Of a DNA stretch of 64,000 nucleotides, positions 53,754-62,785 are shown piece after piece. The stretch is from Pedobacter ghigonis (GTDB taxonomy: Bacteria > Bacteroidota > Bacteroidia > Sphingobacteriales > Sphingobacteriaceae). The translations under genes were made by a program, and so were the position numbers. Position 1 is the stretch's first letter. Each line of letters starts with the position of its first letter. The notes beneath the pieces are model-generated. The model had not been told where the DNA came from. It saw only the letters and a list, made by a program, of their open reading frames with translations, and made no database searches. The stretch is taken from positions 62,001-126,000 of the forward strand of contig NZ_CAESCM010000002.1 of the NCBI RefSeq assembly GCF_903166585.1, given 5' to 3'.

Positions 53754-54951
53754 ATATGAAGTCAAGAGTATTAAATTTTTTATTCAGGATATCTGCATTG
53801 TTTACATCCAGCCATTTATCTAAAATAGTCCCGTAAACCTGTCTGAAATCGAGTTGGTATTTTAAGTCGCCGGTGTCCAGATCGCTCAGGTTAGGGGCTG
53901 CGTTAAAAATGCCTTGCTTCTTCAACTTCCCACCAAAAACGAACATATTATTTGCAGTTCCATGGTCGGTACCATTACTTGCGTTTTGCTCAACCCTGCG
54001 GCCAAACTCAGAGAAAGTAATCACCAGAGTATCATCCAGCTTGTTGTTTGATTTTAAATCTTTTAAGAAAGCTGCCATCCCTTCGCTGTATTGTTTTAAC
54101 AGATTACCCTGTTGACCAATCTGGTTTACGTGAGTATCGAAACCACTTAACGAAACATAATAAACCCTGGTTTTTAGTCCCGAAGAAATAAATTTAGAAA
54201 CCGTTTTTAACTGATTGGCAAAACCACTGTTTGGGTAAGCTGATTTTGACTGGTAAATTTTTGAGGTATTCTGAATATAACTGGCCGAAGATGAGGTTTC
54301 GATCATCGTTTTATACAAATAGCCTAAATTGTCTTCGTCTAAATGCTCCTTATCGTTCTGCAGCATGGCTTTAAAAAACGGATCGTTGGTATTGCGAAAC
54401 AAAGCCGCCGGATCTTTTAAAGCAATTCCCTTTTTGGTTTGGCCTTTCATGGCCAGCGAAAGCGAATCGTCTACTTCTATGGCTGTATACGGGAATTTGC
54501 AGGTTTGGCAGTTGCTGTCCAGATAACGGCCAATCCAACCGGTTGATAAAAACTGGTTACTGTCGCTACCGGTTTGCCAGATATCCATTGAGCGGAAGTG
54601 CGAACGGTCTGGATTAGGGTAACCCACATCGTTAATGATGGTCATCCAGCCCTGATCGTGAATTTCCTGTAAAGCAGCCATGTTGGGGTTTAAGCCTTGC
54701 ATGTCGTTGAGCTTTATTACCTCTTCGGGTTTAATGGCAATACTTTTTCTTTTCTGATAATAAATATCATTGCCAAAAGGTATAACCGTGTTTAAACCGT
54801 CGTTTCCGCCCGATAACTGCACCACTACTAAATTTTTGTAAAGGCTCAGTTCATCCAGTGCCATGGCTTCGAGTGGTTTCATAAAAGCCGGAACAAATAA
54901 GGAGCCTGCAGCAACAAAACCTGTATTTCTTAAAAAATTTCTTCTGTTCAT
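53752..54951 (-). CDS. DUF1501 family protein, Tat-exported
   Basis: 399 residues. The N-terminus MNRRNFLRNTGFVAAGSLF has the twin-arginine motif and hydrophobic core of a Tat signal. The sequence has family motifs LVVVQLSGGNDGLNTVIPF, YPNPDRSHFRSMDIWQTG and ITFSEFGRRVEQNASNGTDHG. DUF1501 is related to alkaline-phosphatase-superfamily sulfatases, and these motifs sit where metal ligands do in that fold. Function is not established. It is paired with DUF1800, 96 bp away on the same strand, a pairing common in many bacteria. Confidence 0.9.
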   Translation of the reverse strand: MNRRNFLRNTGFVAAGSLFVPAFMKPLEAMALDELSLYKNLVVVQLSGGNDGLNTVIPFGNDIYYQKRKSIAIKPEEVIKLNDMQGLNPNMAALQEIHDQGWMTIINDVGYPNPDRSHFRSMDIWQTGSDSNQFLSTGWIGRYLDSNCQTCKFPYTAIEVDDSLSLAMKGQTKKGIALKDPAALFRNTNDPFFKAMLQNDKEHLDEDNLGYLYKTMIETSSSASYIQNTSKIYQSKSAYPNSGFANQLKTVSKFISSGLKTRVYYVSLSGFDTHVNQIGQQGNLLKQYSEGMAAFLKDLKSNNKLDDTLVITFSEFGRRVEQNASNGTDHGTANNMFVFGGKLKKQGIFNAAPNLSDLDTGDLKYQLDFRQVYGTILDKWLDVNNADILNKKFNTLDFI

Positions 54952-55047
54952 CTTGTTATTTCTTTACTGGTTTTTGTGGTCAATGGTTGATGTTTTAGTG
55001 TTTGCAAAAGTACAATGGACTATAAACCAGCAACTATAAACCAATTT

Positions 55048-56490
55048 TTAACAAAGTTGATATTCGGGCATGCTGGTAATTTCGACTGCGGTACTGCGCA
55101 AACCTTTATTATCGCTTACCATTGAGGTTATTTTCGTATTTAATTTAGGCTGCAACAGAAATTCTGTAAGTTCCAGTGGTGTTAAGCCTTTGGGTAGCGT
55201 ATCTAAAAATTTGGGCCAGTCGGCATTTGCGTTTACATACGATTTTGGTTTACTGTTGGCATTGGCATTACTGGTTGCCGTTCTGCTCAATGCAATTACA
55301 GCTTCATCTTCGGGATCGGCTTTGCCGCTAAAATCAATTTCCCCATCGTTTAAAACCAATGATGGAATGCGCATCCTCAGCATTAATGAAGAGCTGTCGA
55401 TCCAGCTTTGCCCGCCCGGCCAGCCTGCCACGTTTGGCGGATTGAATAAATATTGGCCTAAGCTGCTTTGCAGCTGAATGAGTACTTGTGGCTTGTTATA
55501 AGTAACGTAAAACTCACGACTTAAGCCTACTAAAAATTCGGCGGGCGATTTGATTTTTGTGCCCACATTTTCCGGTGCGTAAAACCAGTCGGAGGTGAAC
55601 ATCTTTTTCATCATGGCACCGATGTCGTATTTCGAATTGTAAAAATGTGTAGCCAGTTCCTTAATGTGTGCCTCATTAGGGGTATCGTTTACAAAGAACT
55701 TATATACTTTCTGTGCGATAAACTGTGCCGTTTCAGGTTTCTCTAAAATGATATCGATAATGTGTTCGCCTTCAAAGTTGCCAATTTTACCAAAGAAAGC
55801 TTTGGTGCCATCGTCGTGCAGGTTTTTACGAAAAATAAAAGAACCGTCTTTATCGTACATCCAGCCGGTAAACGAACGTGCCGATTCTTTAATATCCTGC
55901 TCGGTGTAATTGCCTCTGCCCAGGGTGAAAAGTTCCATCAGCTCGCGAGCAAAGTTTTCGTTAGGTTTGCCTTTCCGGTTTTGCTGGTTGTTTAAGTATT
56001 GCAACATGGCCGGCGCTTTCGATACTTCGACCAAAAGTGTTTTAAAACTGCCTAAAGCATTTGCCCTTTGAATATTGTTTAACTGTTGGGCAAAGAAAGG
56101 ATTGTTGCTGCGGCAAGCGAAATGCCCATGCCAAAAGAGGGTCATCTTTTCCCGTAAGGGTGCCACGGTATTAATCATTTTGGTTAAAAATGCGATGTTG
56201 AGATCGCGGCTTACTTCATTTTGCTCACGAACAATTTGCTGACGCATTTTCTTTTCCTCGTCGGTAAGGTCTTTTTTAGCGTATAAACCTGCCTGAGCCA
56301 ATAGTTGCCGTTTCGATTCAAAATCATTTACCAAAGCTATGGGGTCGTCTTTTTGTGAAGTCTCGATCAGACGATCAACGGTTTTTTCGAGATTTTTATT
56401 GCTTAATTTTTGTAAGTCGGTATACGAAATCCCGAATCCGGCACGGTTATAAAGATGCTTAACTTTGGAGAAATTATCTTTTGCACTCAT
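55048..56490 (-). CDS. DUF1800 family protein
   Basis: 480 residues of the DUF1800 family. KHLYNRAGFGISYTDLQKLS, LFWHGHFACRS, NFARELMELFTLGRGNYTEQD and NVAGWPGGQSWID are its hallmarks. It lacks an obvious signal peptide, whereas its partner has a Tat signal. It lies upstream of DUF1501 on the same strand, so the two are probably co-transcribed. The function of the pair is unknown. It is divergent from aat. Confidence 0.9.
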   Translation of the reverse strand: MSAKDNFSKVKHLYNRAGFGISYTDLQKLSNKNLEKTVDRLIETSQKDDPIALVNDFESKRQLLAQAGLYAKKDLTDEEKKMRQQIVREQNEVSRDLNIAFLTKMINTVAPLREKMTLFWHGHFACRSNNPFFAQQLNNIQRANALGSFKTLLVEVSKAPAMLQYLNNQQNRKGKPNENFARELMELFTLGRGNYTEQDIKESARSFTGWMYDKDGSFIFRKNLHDDGTKAFFGKIGNFEGEHIIDIILEKPETAQFIAQKVYKFFVNDTPNEAHIKELATHFYNSKYDIGAMMKKMFTSDWFYAPENVGTKIKSPAEFLVGLSREFYVTYNKPQVLIQLQSSLGQYLFNPPNVAGWPGGQSWIDSSSLMLRMRIPSLVLNDGEIDFSGKADPEDEAVIALSRTATSNANANSKPKSYVNANADWPKFLDTLPKGLTPLELTEFLLQPKLNTKITSMVSDNKGLRSTAVEITSMPEYQLC

Positions 56491-56563
56491 AGTTAACGAT
56501 TTTACAGTATGACTTATTTAAAACGCAAGGGTTTAATCTTTGTTTTCTTTCTTATTTTCGTCC

Positions 56564-57202
56564 ATGTTTTTTCAATTGTTAGCCGATGATCCCGCTTTTC
56601 CCGATCCTGCCCTGGCAGAAGAGGATGGTTTATTGGCCATTGGCGGCGATTTAAGCATGGAAAGGCTGTTAATTGCCTATTCAAATGGTATTTTTCCATG
56701 GTTTAGCGAGGGCGAGCCTATTTTATGGTATTCGCCGCACGAGCGCTGCGTAATTTACCCCGATCGCATTAAGATCAGTAAAAGCATGAAGCAGGTTTTG
56801 AAGCAGGGGATATTTAGGGTAACGCTTAATCAGGCTTTTGAAGAGGTGATATTGAACTGCGCCACTACTGCAAGGAAAGGGCAGGATGGCACGTGGATTA
56901 CAACTGAAATGCAGCAGGCTTACCTCAACCTACATCAAAACGGTTATGCGCACAGCGTAGAAGTTTGGCAGGACGATAAACTGGTGGGAGGATTGTATGG
57001 CTTAAAGATAAACCGGTTTTTTTGCGGCGAAAGCATGTTTAGTCATGTTAGCAATGCTTCAAAAACGGCTTTGATTTTTTTAAGTGAGCTCAATATCGAC
57101 TTAATTGATTGCCAGTTGCCCAACGATCATTTAATAAGCCTGGGTGCCGAAATGATTAGCCGTGAAAGGTACATGGCCATGCTTCAGGCCAGTGAATTTT
57201 AG
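56564..57202 (+). CDS. aat: Leucyl/phenylalanyl-tRNA--protein transferase
   Basis: 212 residues. The enzyme adds Leu or Phe to N-terminal Arg/Lys, creating N-end rule degradation signals. FPDPALAEEDGLLAIGGDLS, YSNGIFPWFSEGEPILWYSP, GQDGTWITTEMQQAY and FCGESMFSHVSNASKTAL match the family closely. I choose ATG 56564 (MFFQLLADDP); upstream TTG at 56540 adds eight hydrophobic residues not seen in the family. Its stop overlaps the stop of the convergent gene by 4 bp. Confidence 0.94.
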   Translation: MFFQLLADDPAFPDPALAEEDGLLAIGGDLSMERLLIAYSNGIFPWFSEGEPILWYSPHERCVIYPDRIKISKSMKQVLKQGIFRVTLNQAFEEVILNCATTARKGQDGTWITTEMQQAYLNLHQNGYAHSVEVWQDDKLVGGLYGLKINRFFCGESMFSHVSNASKTALIFLSELNIDLIDCQLPNDHLISLGAEMISRERYMAMLQASEF

Positions 57203-57804
57203 TGCTGATTATTGCTGTCTATCAAATTTTGCTCGCGCATGGCATTCTCTATTCTCCTGTCTGGGATAAACCAAATGCAGGCTACAAAAAAGTAAAGTGC
57301 AACACCCAGCCATGGGGTTATAAAGCTTAATCCAATCCCGGCAACATAAAAAAGCAACGAAATTTTTCCTTTGGCATCATTACCGATGGCATGTACAACC
57401 AGGGAATATTGCCCTTCTGTACGCTTAATGGTAACAACCAAAATTGCATACGCAACGGCTGCCATAAAAAGCACACTACCATAAACGATTACCGGCCATA
57501 GTGCAAAATGGTTTTCGCCCATCCATCCGGCTGCAACAGGAAATAAAGATAACCAGAACAGGAAATTAAGGTTAGCCCACAGCATCGGGCCGCTTACTTT
57601 CTTTACGGCGTGCATTAAATGGTGGTGGTTATTCCAATAAATACCCACATAAGTGAAGCTTAAAACGTAACTGATGAATTTCGGAATTAAAGGCTTTAAA
57701 GTTAGCAGACTTTCGCCTTCAGGCACCTTAATTTCTAAAACCATGATGGTGATGATAATGGCGATAACACCATCGCTGAAAGCTTCTAACCTACCTTTGT
57801 TCAT
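57199..57804 (-). CDS. TMEM175 family potassium-channel-like protein
   Basis: 201 residues. MNKGRLEAFSDGVIAIIITI is the family's first helix with the FSD motif that lines the pore; five further helices follow, as in bacterial TMEM175 channels. I use ATG 57804, because 54 upstream in-frame codons run into a repeat-like hairpin and lack homology. It converges on aat. Confidence 0.88.
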   Translation of the reverse strand: MNKGRLEAFSDGVIAIIITIMVLEIKVPEGESLLTLKPLIPKFISYVLSFTYVGIYWNNHHHLMHAVKKVSGPMLWANLNFLFWLSLFPVAAGWMGENHFALWPVIVYGSVLFMAAVAYAILVVTIKRTEGQYSLVVHAIGNDAKGKISLLFYVAGIGLSFITPWLGVALYFFVACIWFIPDRRIENAMREQNLIDSNNQH

Positions 57805-58050
57805 AACGAATGTACCTTTAACCTTTTTGCTACAAGTATCAGCCAAATTAATTACAAAAACAAAATCTTGTGCATTCGACTGGTGGGCTCTAACGTATAA
57901 GCGATAAAATCGCTGTTCTCTCGTGTTTATCGTCCCCTTTTGTAAAGGGGATGGGGTGAGTGGCACATTTATAATGTGTTTGAGGTCAACAATTAAATCG
58001 TTGTTCCTGTTAATCCTCGTTACAAACGAGGATCATGCTTTGGTAAAATT
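57805..58050. repeat. Intergenic block with two hairpins
   Basis: No gene. CCCCTTT / AAAGGGG at 57934-57950 (loop TGT), and ATCCTCGTT / AACGAGGAT at 58013-58033 (perfect 9-bp stem, loop ACA). The second is the same unit as the hairpins at 36410-36430 and 36482-36500. Confidence 0.6.
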
Positions 58051-58090
58051 GTTTAAAAAACAAAAACCTGCAAGTTTTAGCCTGCAGGTC
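58051..58090 (-). terminator. Terminator of the DUF1080 gene
   Basis: ACCTGCA / TGCAGGT (58066-58072 with 58083-58089) with a 10-nt loop; the minus strand continues into a T-rich run. It begins 23 bp past the stop at 58113. Confidence 0.75.
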
Positions 58091-58112
58091 TTTTATTGTT
58101 GTTTTGTTGAAA

Positions 58113-58895
58113 TTATAATTCTCTAACCCAAATGTTTCTGAAACTGATTGCTGGACTTGGATCGCCATGATCTTGCAGTTTGATTGAAGCAGGACCATGT
58201 TTTTTATATTCTGGAGCACCAATGTATCTGGTTTCACCTTTCAATACAAAGCCATTTTGCAATAGTACACCATTTAAGAACAAGGTAACGCTTGCTGGTT
58301 TTTGTAATGTTCCGTCTTCGTTAAAACGGGGTGCATTCCAAATGATATCATAATATTGCCATTCACCTGGTTTTTTGTTGGCGTTGGCTAAAGGGATACC
58401 TTGTTTGTAAACACTTCCGGTTTGTCCGTTAACATAAGTTTTATTGTTGTAGGCATCCATAATCTGGATTTCATATCCATCATCGCCGCCACCTGTTGAA
58501 GCTAAAAACACACCGCTGTTTCCACGTGCCTGTCCTTCGCCCGAAATATTAGCAGGAATTTTCCATTCCATGTGCAATTGGTAATCGGTAAACTTTTTAT
58601 TGGTTTCGATATTTCCGGTTCCTTTTTTAACCGTGAAGAAACCATCATCGATGGTCCATGCAGCAGGTTTAGAAGGATCTTTTACCGAGTGCCAGGCATC
58701 AAGATTACGGCCATTAAATAAAATAATAGCATCTGATGGGGCATCTTGTGGCAATTTACCTGCAGTAACAACTTTGGGAACAGGCTCCCAAACCTCGGTA
58801 GTTTTGGGGTCTCTGGCAGGATCTGGTTTTTTATCTTGTGCCATAGCCTGCCCTGCAAATAAAACAGGAATAAATAATAGTGTGTATTTGTTCAT
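58113..58895 (-). CDS. DUF1080 secreted protein (3-keto-disaccharide hydrolase-like)
   Basis: 260 residues with a signal peptide (about 1-19, ending QAMAQ). The DUF1080 concanavalin-like fold shows ILFNGRNLDAWHSV, GNIETNKKFTDYQLHMEW, GNSGVFL, DGYEIQIMDAYNN and the C-terminal SPAISFRNIWVREL. Family members include enzymes cleaving 3-keto-glycosides made by GFO/IDH-type oxidoreductases; substrate here is unknown and no oxidoreductase partner lies nearby. Confidence 0.85.
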   Translation of the reverse strand: MNKYTLLFIPVLFAGQAMAQDKKPDPARDPKTTEVWEPVPKVVTAGKLPQDAPSDAIILFNGRNLDAWHSVKDPSKPAAWTIDDGFFTVKKGTGNIETNKKFTDYQLHMEWKIPANISGEGQARGNSGVFLASTGGGDDGYEIQIMDAYNNKTYVNGQTGSVYKQGIPLANANKKPGEWQYYDIIWNAPRFNEDGTLQKPASVTLFLNGVLLQNGFVLKGETRYIGAPEYKKHGPASIKLQDHGDPSPAISFRNIWVREL

Positions 58896-58960
58896 AATTG
58901 TGGTTTAACTTTTTAAAGTTAACCAGTTTATTAAGAAATGGAAATTTGGTATTTAAAATT

Positions 58961-59278
58961 TTACCCCAGATCATCCACAACATAGGTTTCGCTTACAAAA
59001 ATTTCATCGGGTGCTATATCTTCTTTTTGCTGCTCTGCTAAATCGCGTAGCGGGCAATAACCTGTAATACCGCGGTATAATAGTCCGGCACCAATGGCTG
59101 CACCTGTTAATCCGATAACGGGGTGGGTGAAAACACTGGTAATACCTTTAAAAAGCAGGTAAGCACCCGATGCTCCTGATAACCAACGCTCTGATTTAGA
59201 TACGTTCTGAAATAATTCGGGATATTTCCAGGCCTCTTTTACATTGTTAAGGGCTGTATTGAAATCTTGATTTGTCAT
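58961..59278 (-). CDS. DUF2892-like small membrane protein
   Basis: 105 residues: a soluble N-terminus, then two hydrophobic segments in SERWLSGASGAYLLFKGI and PVIGLTGAAIGAGLLYRGITG, followed by YCPLRDLA. The ER/EP...SG...G pattern with a Cys-Pro after the second helix fits DUF2892 (YgaP-type inner membrane domain). Function unknown. Confidence 0.75.
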   Translation of the reverse strand: MTNQDFNTALNNVKEAWKYPELFQNVSKSERWLSGASGAYLLFKGITSVFTHPVIGLTGAAIGAGLLYRGITGYCPLRDLAEQQKEDIAPDEIFVSETYVVDDLG

Positions 59279-59585
59279 GATGGTAGAGTTTATATTCTAC
59301 TTTATAACAAGTAAAGGGGGAATGAGTTTGAAAGAATTTTATTTGTGACCTAAACTGTAATTTTTACCACCTAAGACATGTAAGGGCATTTAAGTAGTCG
59401 TCCTCGACTGAAGCGAATCGATTTTTCATCGATAGCGGAATGGAGAGATCTATCGCGGTTAGGTTTAGCTTCGCTGCGCACTACGTGGTTCCCGGCTACG
59501 TTGCAAGCTATCAGATCAGCTTGAAATGACGATCCATTGAAGCCCTGTAAAAAGATCCTTCATTGCATTCAGGGTGACACCTGTC
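59279..59585. repeat. Intergenic block of dispersed repeats
   Basis: No gene. From 59397 to 59580 it is made of repeat units: TCGACTGAAGCG with an ATCGAT hairpin and GGAATGGAGAGATCT (59404-59452), TAGCTTCGCTGCGC (59466-59479), a CAGCTTGAAATGAC unit (59517-59530, inverted), and GATCCTTCATTGCATTCAGG (59554-59573, inverted). They belong to the same style of family as the units at 41698, 44643 and 48787. Confidence 0.6.
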
Positions 59586-62477
59586 TTAGTTCAATATCTC
59601 GCGGATATCTTCCTTACTCAACGATTTAAAGAAACTCTCTTCCGTGGTAATGAGTGAATTGGCTAATGATTTCTTCCGGTTCTGCAAGGCGAGGATTTTC
59701 TCTTCAACAGTATCTTTAGCGATAAATTTGTAGATGAAAACCTTTTTATCCTGCCCAATACGGTGCGTTCTGTCTATGGCTTGTTGTTCTACAGCTGGGT
59801 TCCACCATGGATCGAGGATGAAAACGTAATCGGCCTGCGTTAAATTTAAACCTACGCCACCCGCTTTTATTGAAATTAAAAATACCTTCAATTCTGTGTT
59901 TTGCTGAAATTCTGCCACAATTTCGCCACGGTTACGCGTTGCGCCATCTAAGTAAGCAAAGGGAATATTTTCGGCTTCAAAATGTTTTTTGAAAATATCG
60001 AGATGCTTTACAAACTGGGAGAAAACCAAAACCTTGTGCCCGCCTTTCAATACGTTATCCAGCGTATGGATTACGTTTTCAAACTTCCCTGAATCCGACA
60101 TGTATTCGCCGTCGATCATTACCGGGTGGTTAGCCAACTGACGCAAAGCGGTTAAACCCTGTAAAAGCTGAACCTGTTTCTGGGCAAATGTTCCATCATC
60201 CATACTTTGCAACAGGTCGTTGCGGTAGGCTGATTTGGTTTTTTCATAATATGCCGCCTGGTCTTCGCTCATATCGCAGTAAATAACCTGCTCGGTTTTG
60301 GGTGGCAACTCTGCCGCTACCTGTTCTTTCGTTCTGCGGAGTACAAAAGGTTTGATAATGGTTTGCAGCTTACGGGCTTTTTCTTCGTCTTTTTTCTTCT
60401 CAATGGCCTGCACATATTCTTCAAAAAAGAAAGCCTGGGTGCCTAATAAACCCGGGTTTAAAAAGGTTAACTGCGACCATAAATCGCTTACCGAATTCTC
60501 TACCGGCGTACCACTCAAAATTAAACGGTGTTTTGATTTAAGGCTCCTAACGGCTTTAAACGATTTGGAAGCAGGGTTTTTGATATTCTGACTCTCGTCT
60601 AATATTACATAGTTGAAGTAAAAGTTCTTCAGTTCATCAACATCTACCCGGGTTACGCCATAAGTGGTAATAATAATATCGTAGGTGGCAAAATTGGCCA
60701 CATCTTTATTCCGGTTGGTGCCGGTATGCGCCAGTATCTTAAGCTTTGGCGTAAACTTTTTGGCCTCTGTTAACCAGTTGTAAATTAAAGAGGTTGGCAT
60801 GATAATGAGCGATGATGTTTGGATGCCCTGCAGCTGATCATCTTCCTTTACTTTTTGCAGCATGGCCAACGTTTGGATGGTTTTACCTAAACCCATATCA
60901 TCGGCCAGGCAACCGCCAAAATTATATTCGCGCAAAAAGCTAAACCAGTTGTAGCCTGCTTTCTGGTAATCGCGCAAACTTCCTTTAAAATGGGCAGGCA
61001 TTTGCGTATCGGCGATATCTTCAAAATCGGATAAACGTTGAAGCTTACGCTCGAGAGTTACGTTGGCCAGGCTATCTTCCGCCAGATCGTTAATTAAGCC
61101 AATGTGATGCTTCTTTAACTTCAAGCTTTTGCCGGTTTCGGCCAAACTGAATAAACTGCCATATTGCGTAAACCATTTATCCGGAATGATGGCTACTTCG
61201 CCATCAGGCAGCAGGAATTCGCGTTTTTTATGGAGGATATGTTGTTTTAAAGAAAGAAAAGGAATCTGGTATTTACCAAACCAAACCACGGCATTAATAT
61301 CGAACCAGTCGTTTTCTTCTTTAACCTCAAGGTCGATTTTGCTCACCCCAAACACAAATTTCTTTTGTCCGGTGGCTTGTTCAATCTCAAAACCCGAAGC
61401 CTGTAATATTTCAATGTGCTCATTCACCCAATTTATGGCGGCATAACTCGGGTTTTCTTCTCCCGAAATCACCTCCAGGTTACTGAATAATGAACTTGTT
61501 TTTTTCAGTCCGAGCGATAAAAGCAGGTTGAATTGTTTTTTCTCCCAGTCTGCCGAACGTTTGATGCGGTGAAAAATATAATTATCGGCCGTTTTCTCCA
61601 GTCGAACAGTCACTTTATGTGCGTTTTCTACGGGAAATGTATACTCGCCATATTTAAAGTACAGCTGGATTTGTGAAAGACCACCATCTACATACAATAC
61701 TTTAATTACCGGAATCGCTTCAAATTGCTCGGTTCTGATTTCGAAGCCTTCGGCATACACATGGTGCTTTTCTATTAAAGGAGCCACAAATTTTTCGAAA
61801 TAGGTAGCCTCAGTAGTTTTGGGGATGGCAATGTAGCGCTTGTTCAAAAACGGTTGTAATTTCTTGCCTTCAATATCCTGATCAAAAAAGTACAATACGT
61901 CATTTAGCAACAACCAGGCAGGTTTGTTGCTAATAATCTGTGCTTCTTTAAACATAAACTCGATGCGCAGGTTCTGGTACTTAATGGTAGGGAAGTAGCG
62001 CGTTTCGGTTTCGTTTCTGCGGAAGTGAAAAAGGATAGAAGCGGGTTCGGCGGCAAGTTCGATTTTACGTTCAACCGGCCAGCCATCTTTATCCATTACA
62101 TAAAGTTCGTTTTTGGTTTTTAGTATTTCTAAAGCTTCGGCAAGTTTTTTCTCAATTTTCGGACGTACATTTTCATAAAATTTATCGTCGAAAACCTTGG
62201 TGAAAAATTCGGTTGGCCGGATTAGCTTTTTATAATACTTTTTGATAATCGAATCCTGCTCAATGTCGTCCAATATTCTGATCAACTTATAATCGATATC
62301 GCTTAAGTACTTATTGAATTCTTCTGCTGTATGCGTAAAAATTCGTTGGTAAGTAAAAGAGAAGTCGCCTTGCGGATTAAGCTGAACGATGTGTGGTTCA
62401 ATTAAATAGCCCAAATACTCATGTTTGCACAAAGAGTACACTATTTTACAGGCTTTGGAACTATCGACACGTAACAT
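59586..62477 (-). CDS. SNF2-family DNA-dependent ATPase/helicase
   Basis: 963 residues. The C-terminal half is a full SNF2 motor: DDMGLGKTIQTLAML (motif I), DESQNIKNPASK (motif II), LILSGTPVENS (motif III), VLVFSQFVKHLDIF (motif IV), GGVGLNLTQADYV (motif V) and QAIDRTHRIGQ (motif VI). The N-terminal half (about 1-480) is the bacterial SNF2-associated region with no recognised enzyme. It acts as a dsDNA translocase that may remodel protein-DNA or RNA polymerase complexes. No restriction, methylase or defence gene is adjacent, so a defence role is not indicated. Confidence 0.9.
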   Translation of the reverse strand: MLRVDSSKACKIVYSLCKHEYLGYLIEPHIVQLNPQGDFSFTYQRIFTHTAEEFNKYLSDIDYKLIRILDDIEQDSIIKKYYKKLIRPTEFFTKVFDDKFYENVRPKIEKKLAEALEILKTKNELYVMDKDGWPVERKIELAAEPASILFHFRRNETETRYFPTIKYQNLRIEFMFKEAQIISNKPAWLLLNDVLYFFDQDIEGKKLQPFLNKRYIAIPKTTEATYFEKFVAPLIEKHHVYAEGFEIRTEQFEAIPVIKVLYVDGGLSQIQLYFKYGEYTFPVENAHKVTVRLEKTADNYIFHRIKRSADWEKKQFNLLLSLGLKKTSSLFSNLEVISGEENPSYAAINWVNEHIEILQASGFEIEQATGQKKFVFGVSKIDLEVKEENDWFDINAVVWFGKYQIPFLSLKQHILHKKREFLLPDGEVAIIPDKWFTQYGSLFSLAETGKSLKLKKHHIGLINDLAEDSLANVTLERKLQRLSDFEDIADTQMPAHFKGSLRDYQKAGYNWFSFLREYNFGGCLADDMGLGKTIQTLAMLQKVKEDDQLQGIQTSSLIIMPTSLIYNWLTEAKKFTPKLKILAHTGTNRNKDVANFATYDIIITTYGVTRVDVDELKNFYFNYVILDESQNIKNPASKSFKAVRSLKSKHRLILSGTPVENSVSDLWSQLTFLNPGLLGTQAFFFEEYVQAIEKKKDEEKARKLQTIIKPFVLRRTKEQVAAELPPKTEQVIYCDMSEDQAAYYEKTKSAYRNDLLQSMDDGTFAQKQVQLLQGLTALRQLANHPVMIDGEYMSDSGKFENVIHTLDNVLKGGHKVLVFSQFVKHLDIFKKHFEAENIPFAYLDGATRNRGEIVAEFQQNTELKVFLISIKAGGVGLNLTQADYVFILDPWWNPAVEQQAIDRTHRIGQDKKVFIYKFIAKDTVEEKILALQNRKKSLANSLITTEESFFKSLSKEDIREILN

Positions 62478-62785
62478 TGATGGGATTAAAATTTTTGTAA
62501 GCTAAGCGCTTAAAAAACTTTAAACTTACAATATTTTGGGGTTACATCAAAAGAACTGAGGGTTTTTGAAATAAAAAAAAATCCTTTTTTTAAAGGAACA
62601 ATTGACAGATAATACTTTAACTAAATGTCGGGCCCAGCTGGCCATAGATTAACGCCTAATCTGAAATTAAGTTAGTGTAAAAGCGGCATAAATATTAATC
62701 CTTAATAATTGGCTACAACTTATTATCTTAGCACTCGTAAAACGGTTTGTTAAAGACCGTTAAGCTTAACGCACGACCAAACCAA
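62478..62785. other. Divergent intergenic region before the PorP gene
   Basis: No gene. A short hairpin TCCTTT / AAAGGA (62582-62597, loop TTTT) and a GC-rich palindromic word around 62631-62643 are visible. Promoters for the two divergent genes must lie here but no TAnnTTTG match was recognised. Confidence 0.4.

Noticed and set aside
57805..57966. N-terminal extension of the TMEM175-like protein
   Set aside because: Runs into the CCCCTTT/AAAGGGG hairpin and has no family similarity; ATG 57804 gives the exact family start.
59586..62477. SNF2 helicase as part of a phage-defence system
   Set aside because: Neighbours are DUF2892 and PorP/SprF genes, with no nuclease, methylase or other defence partner; stand-alone SNF2 genes are common in Bacteroidota.
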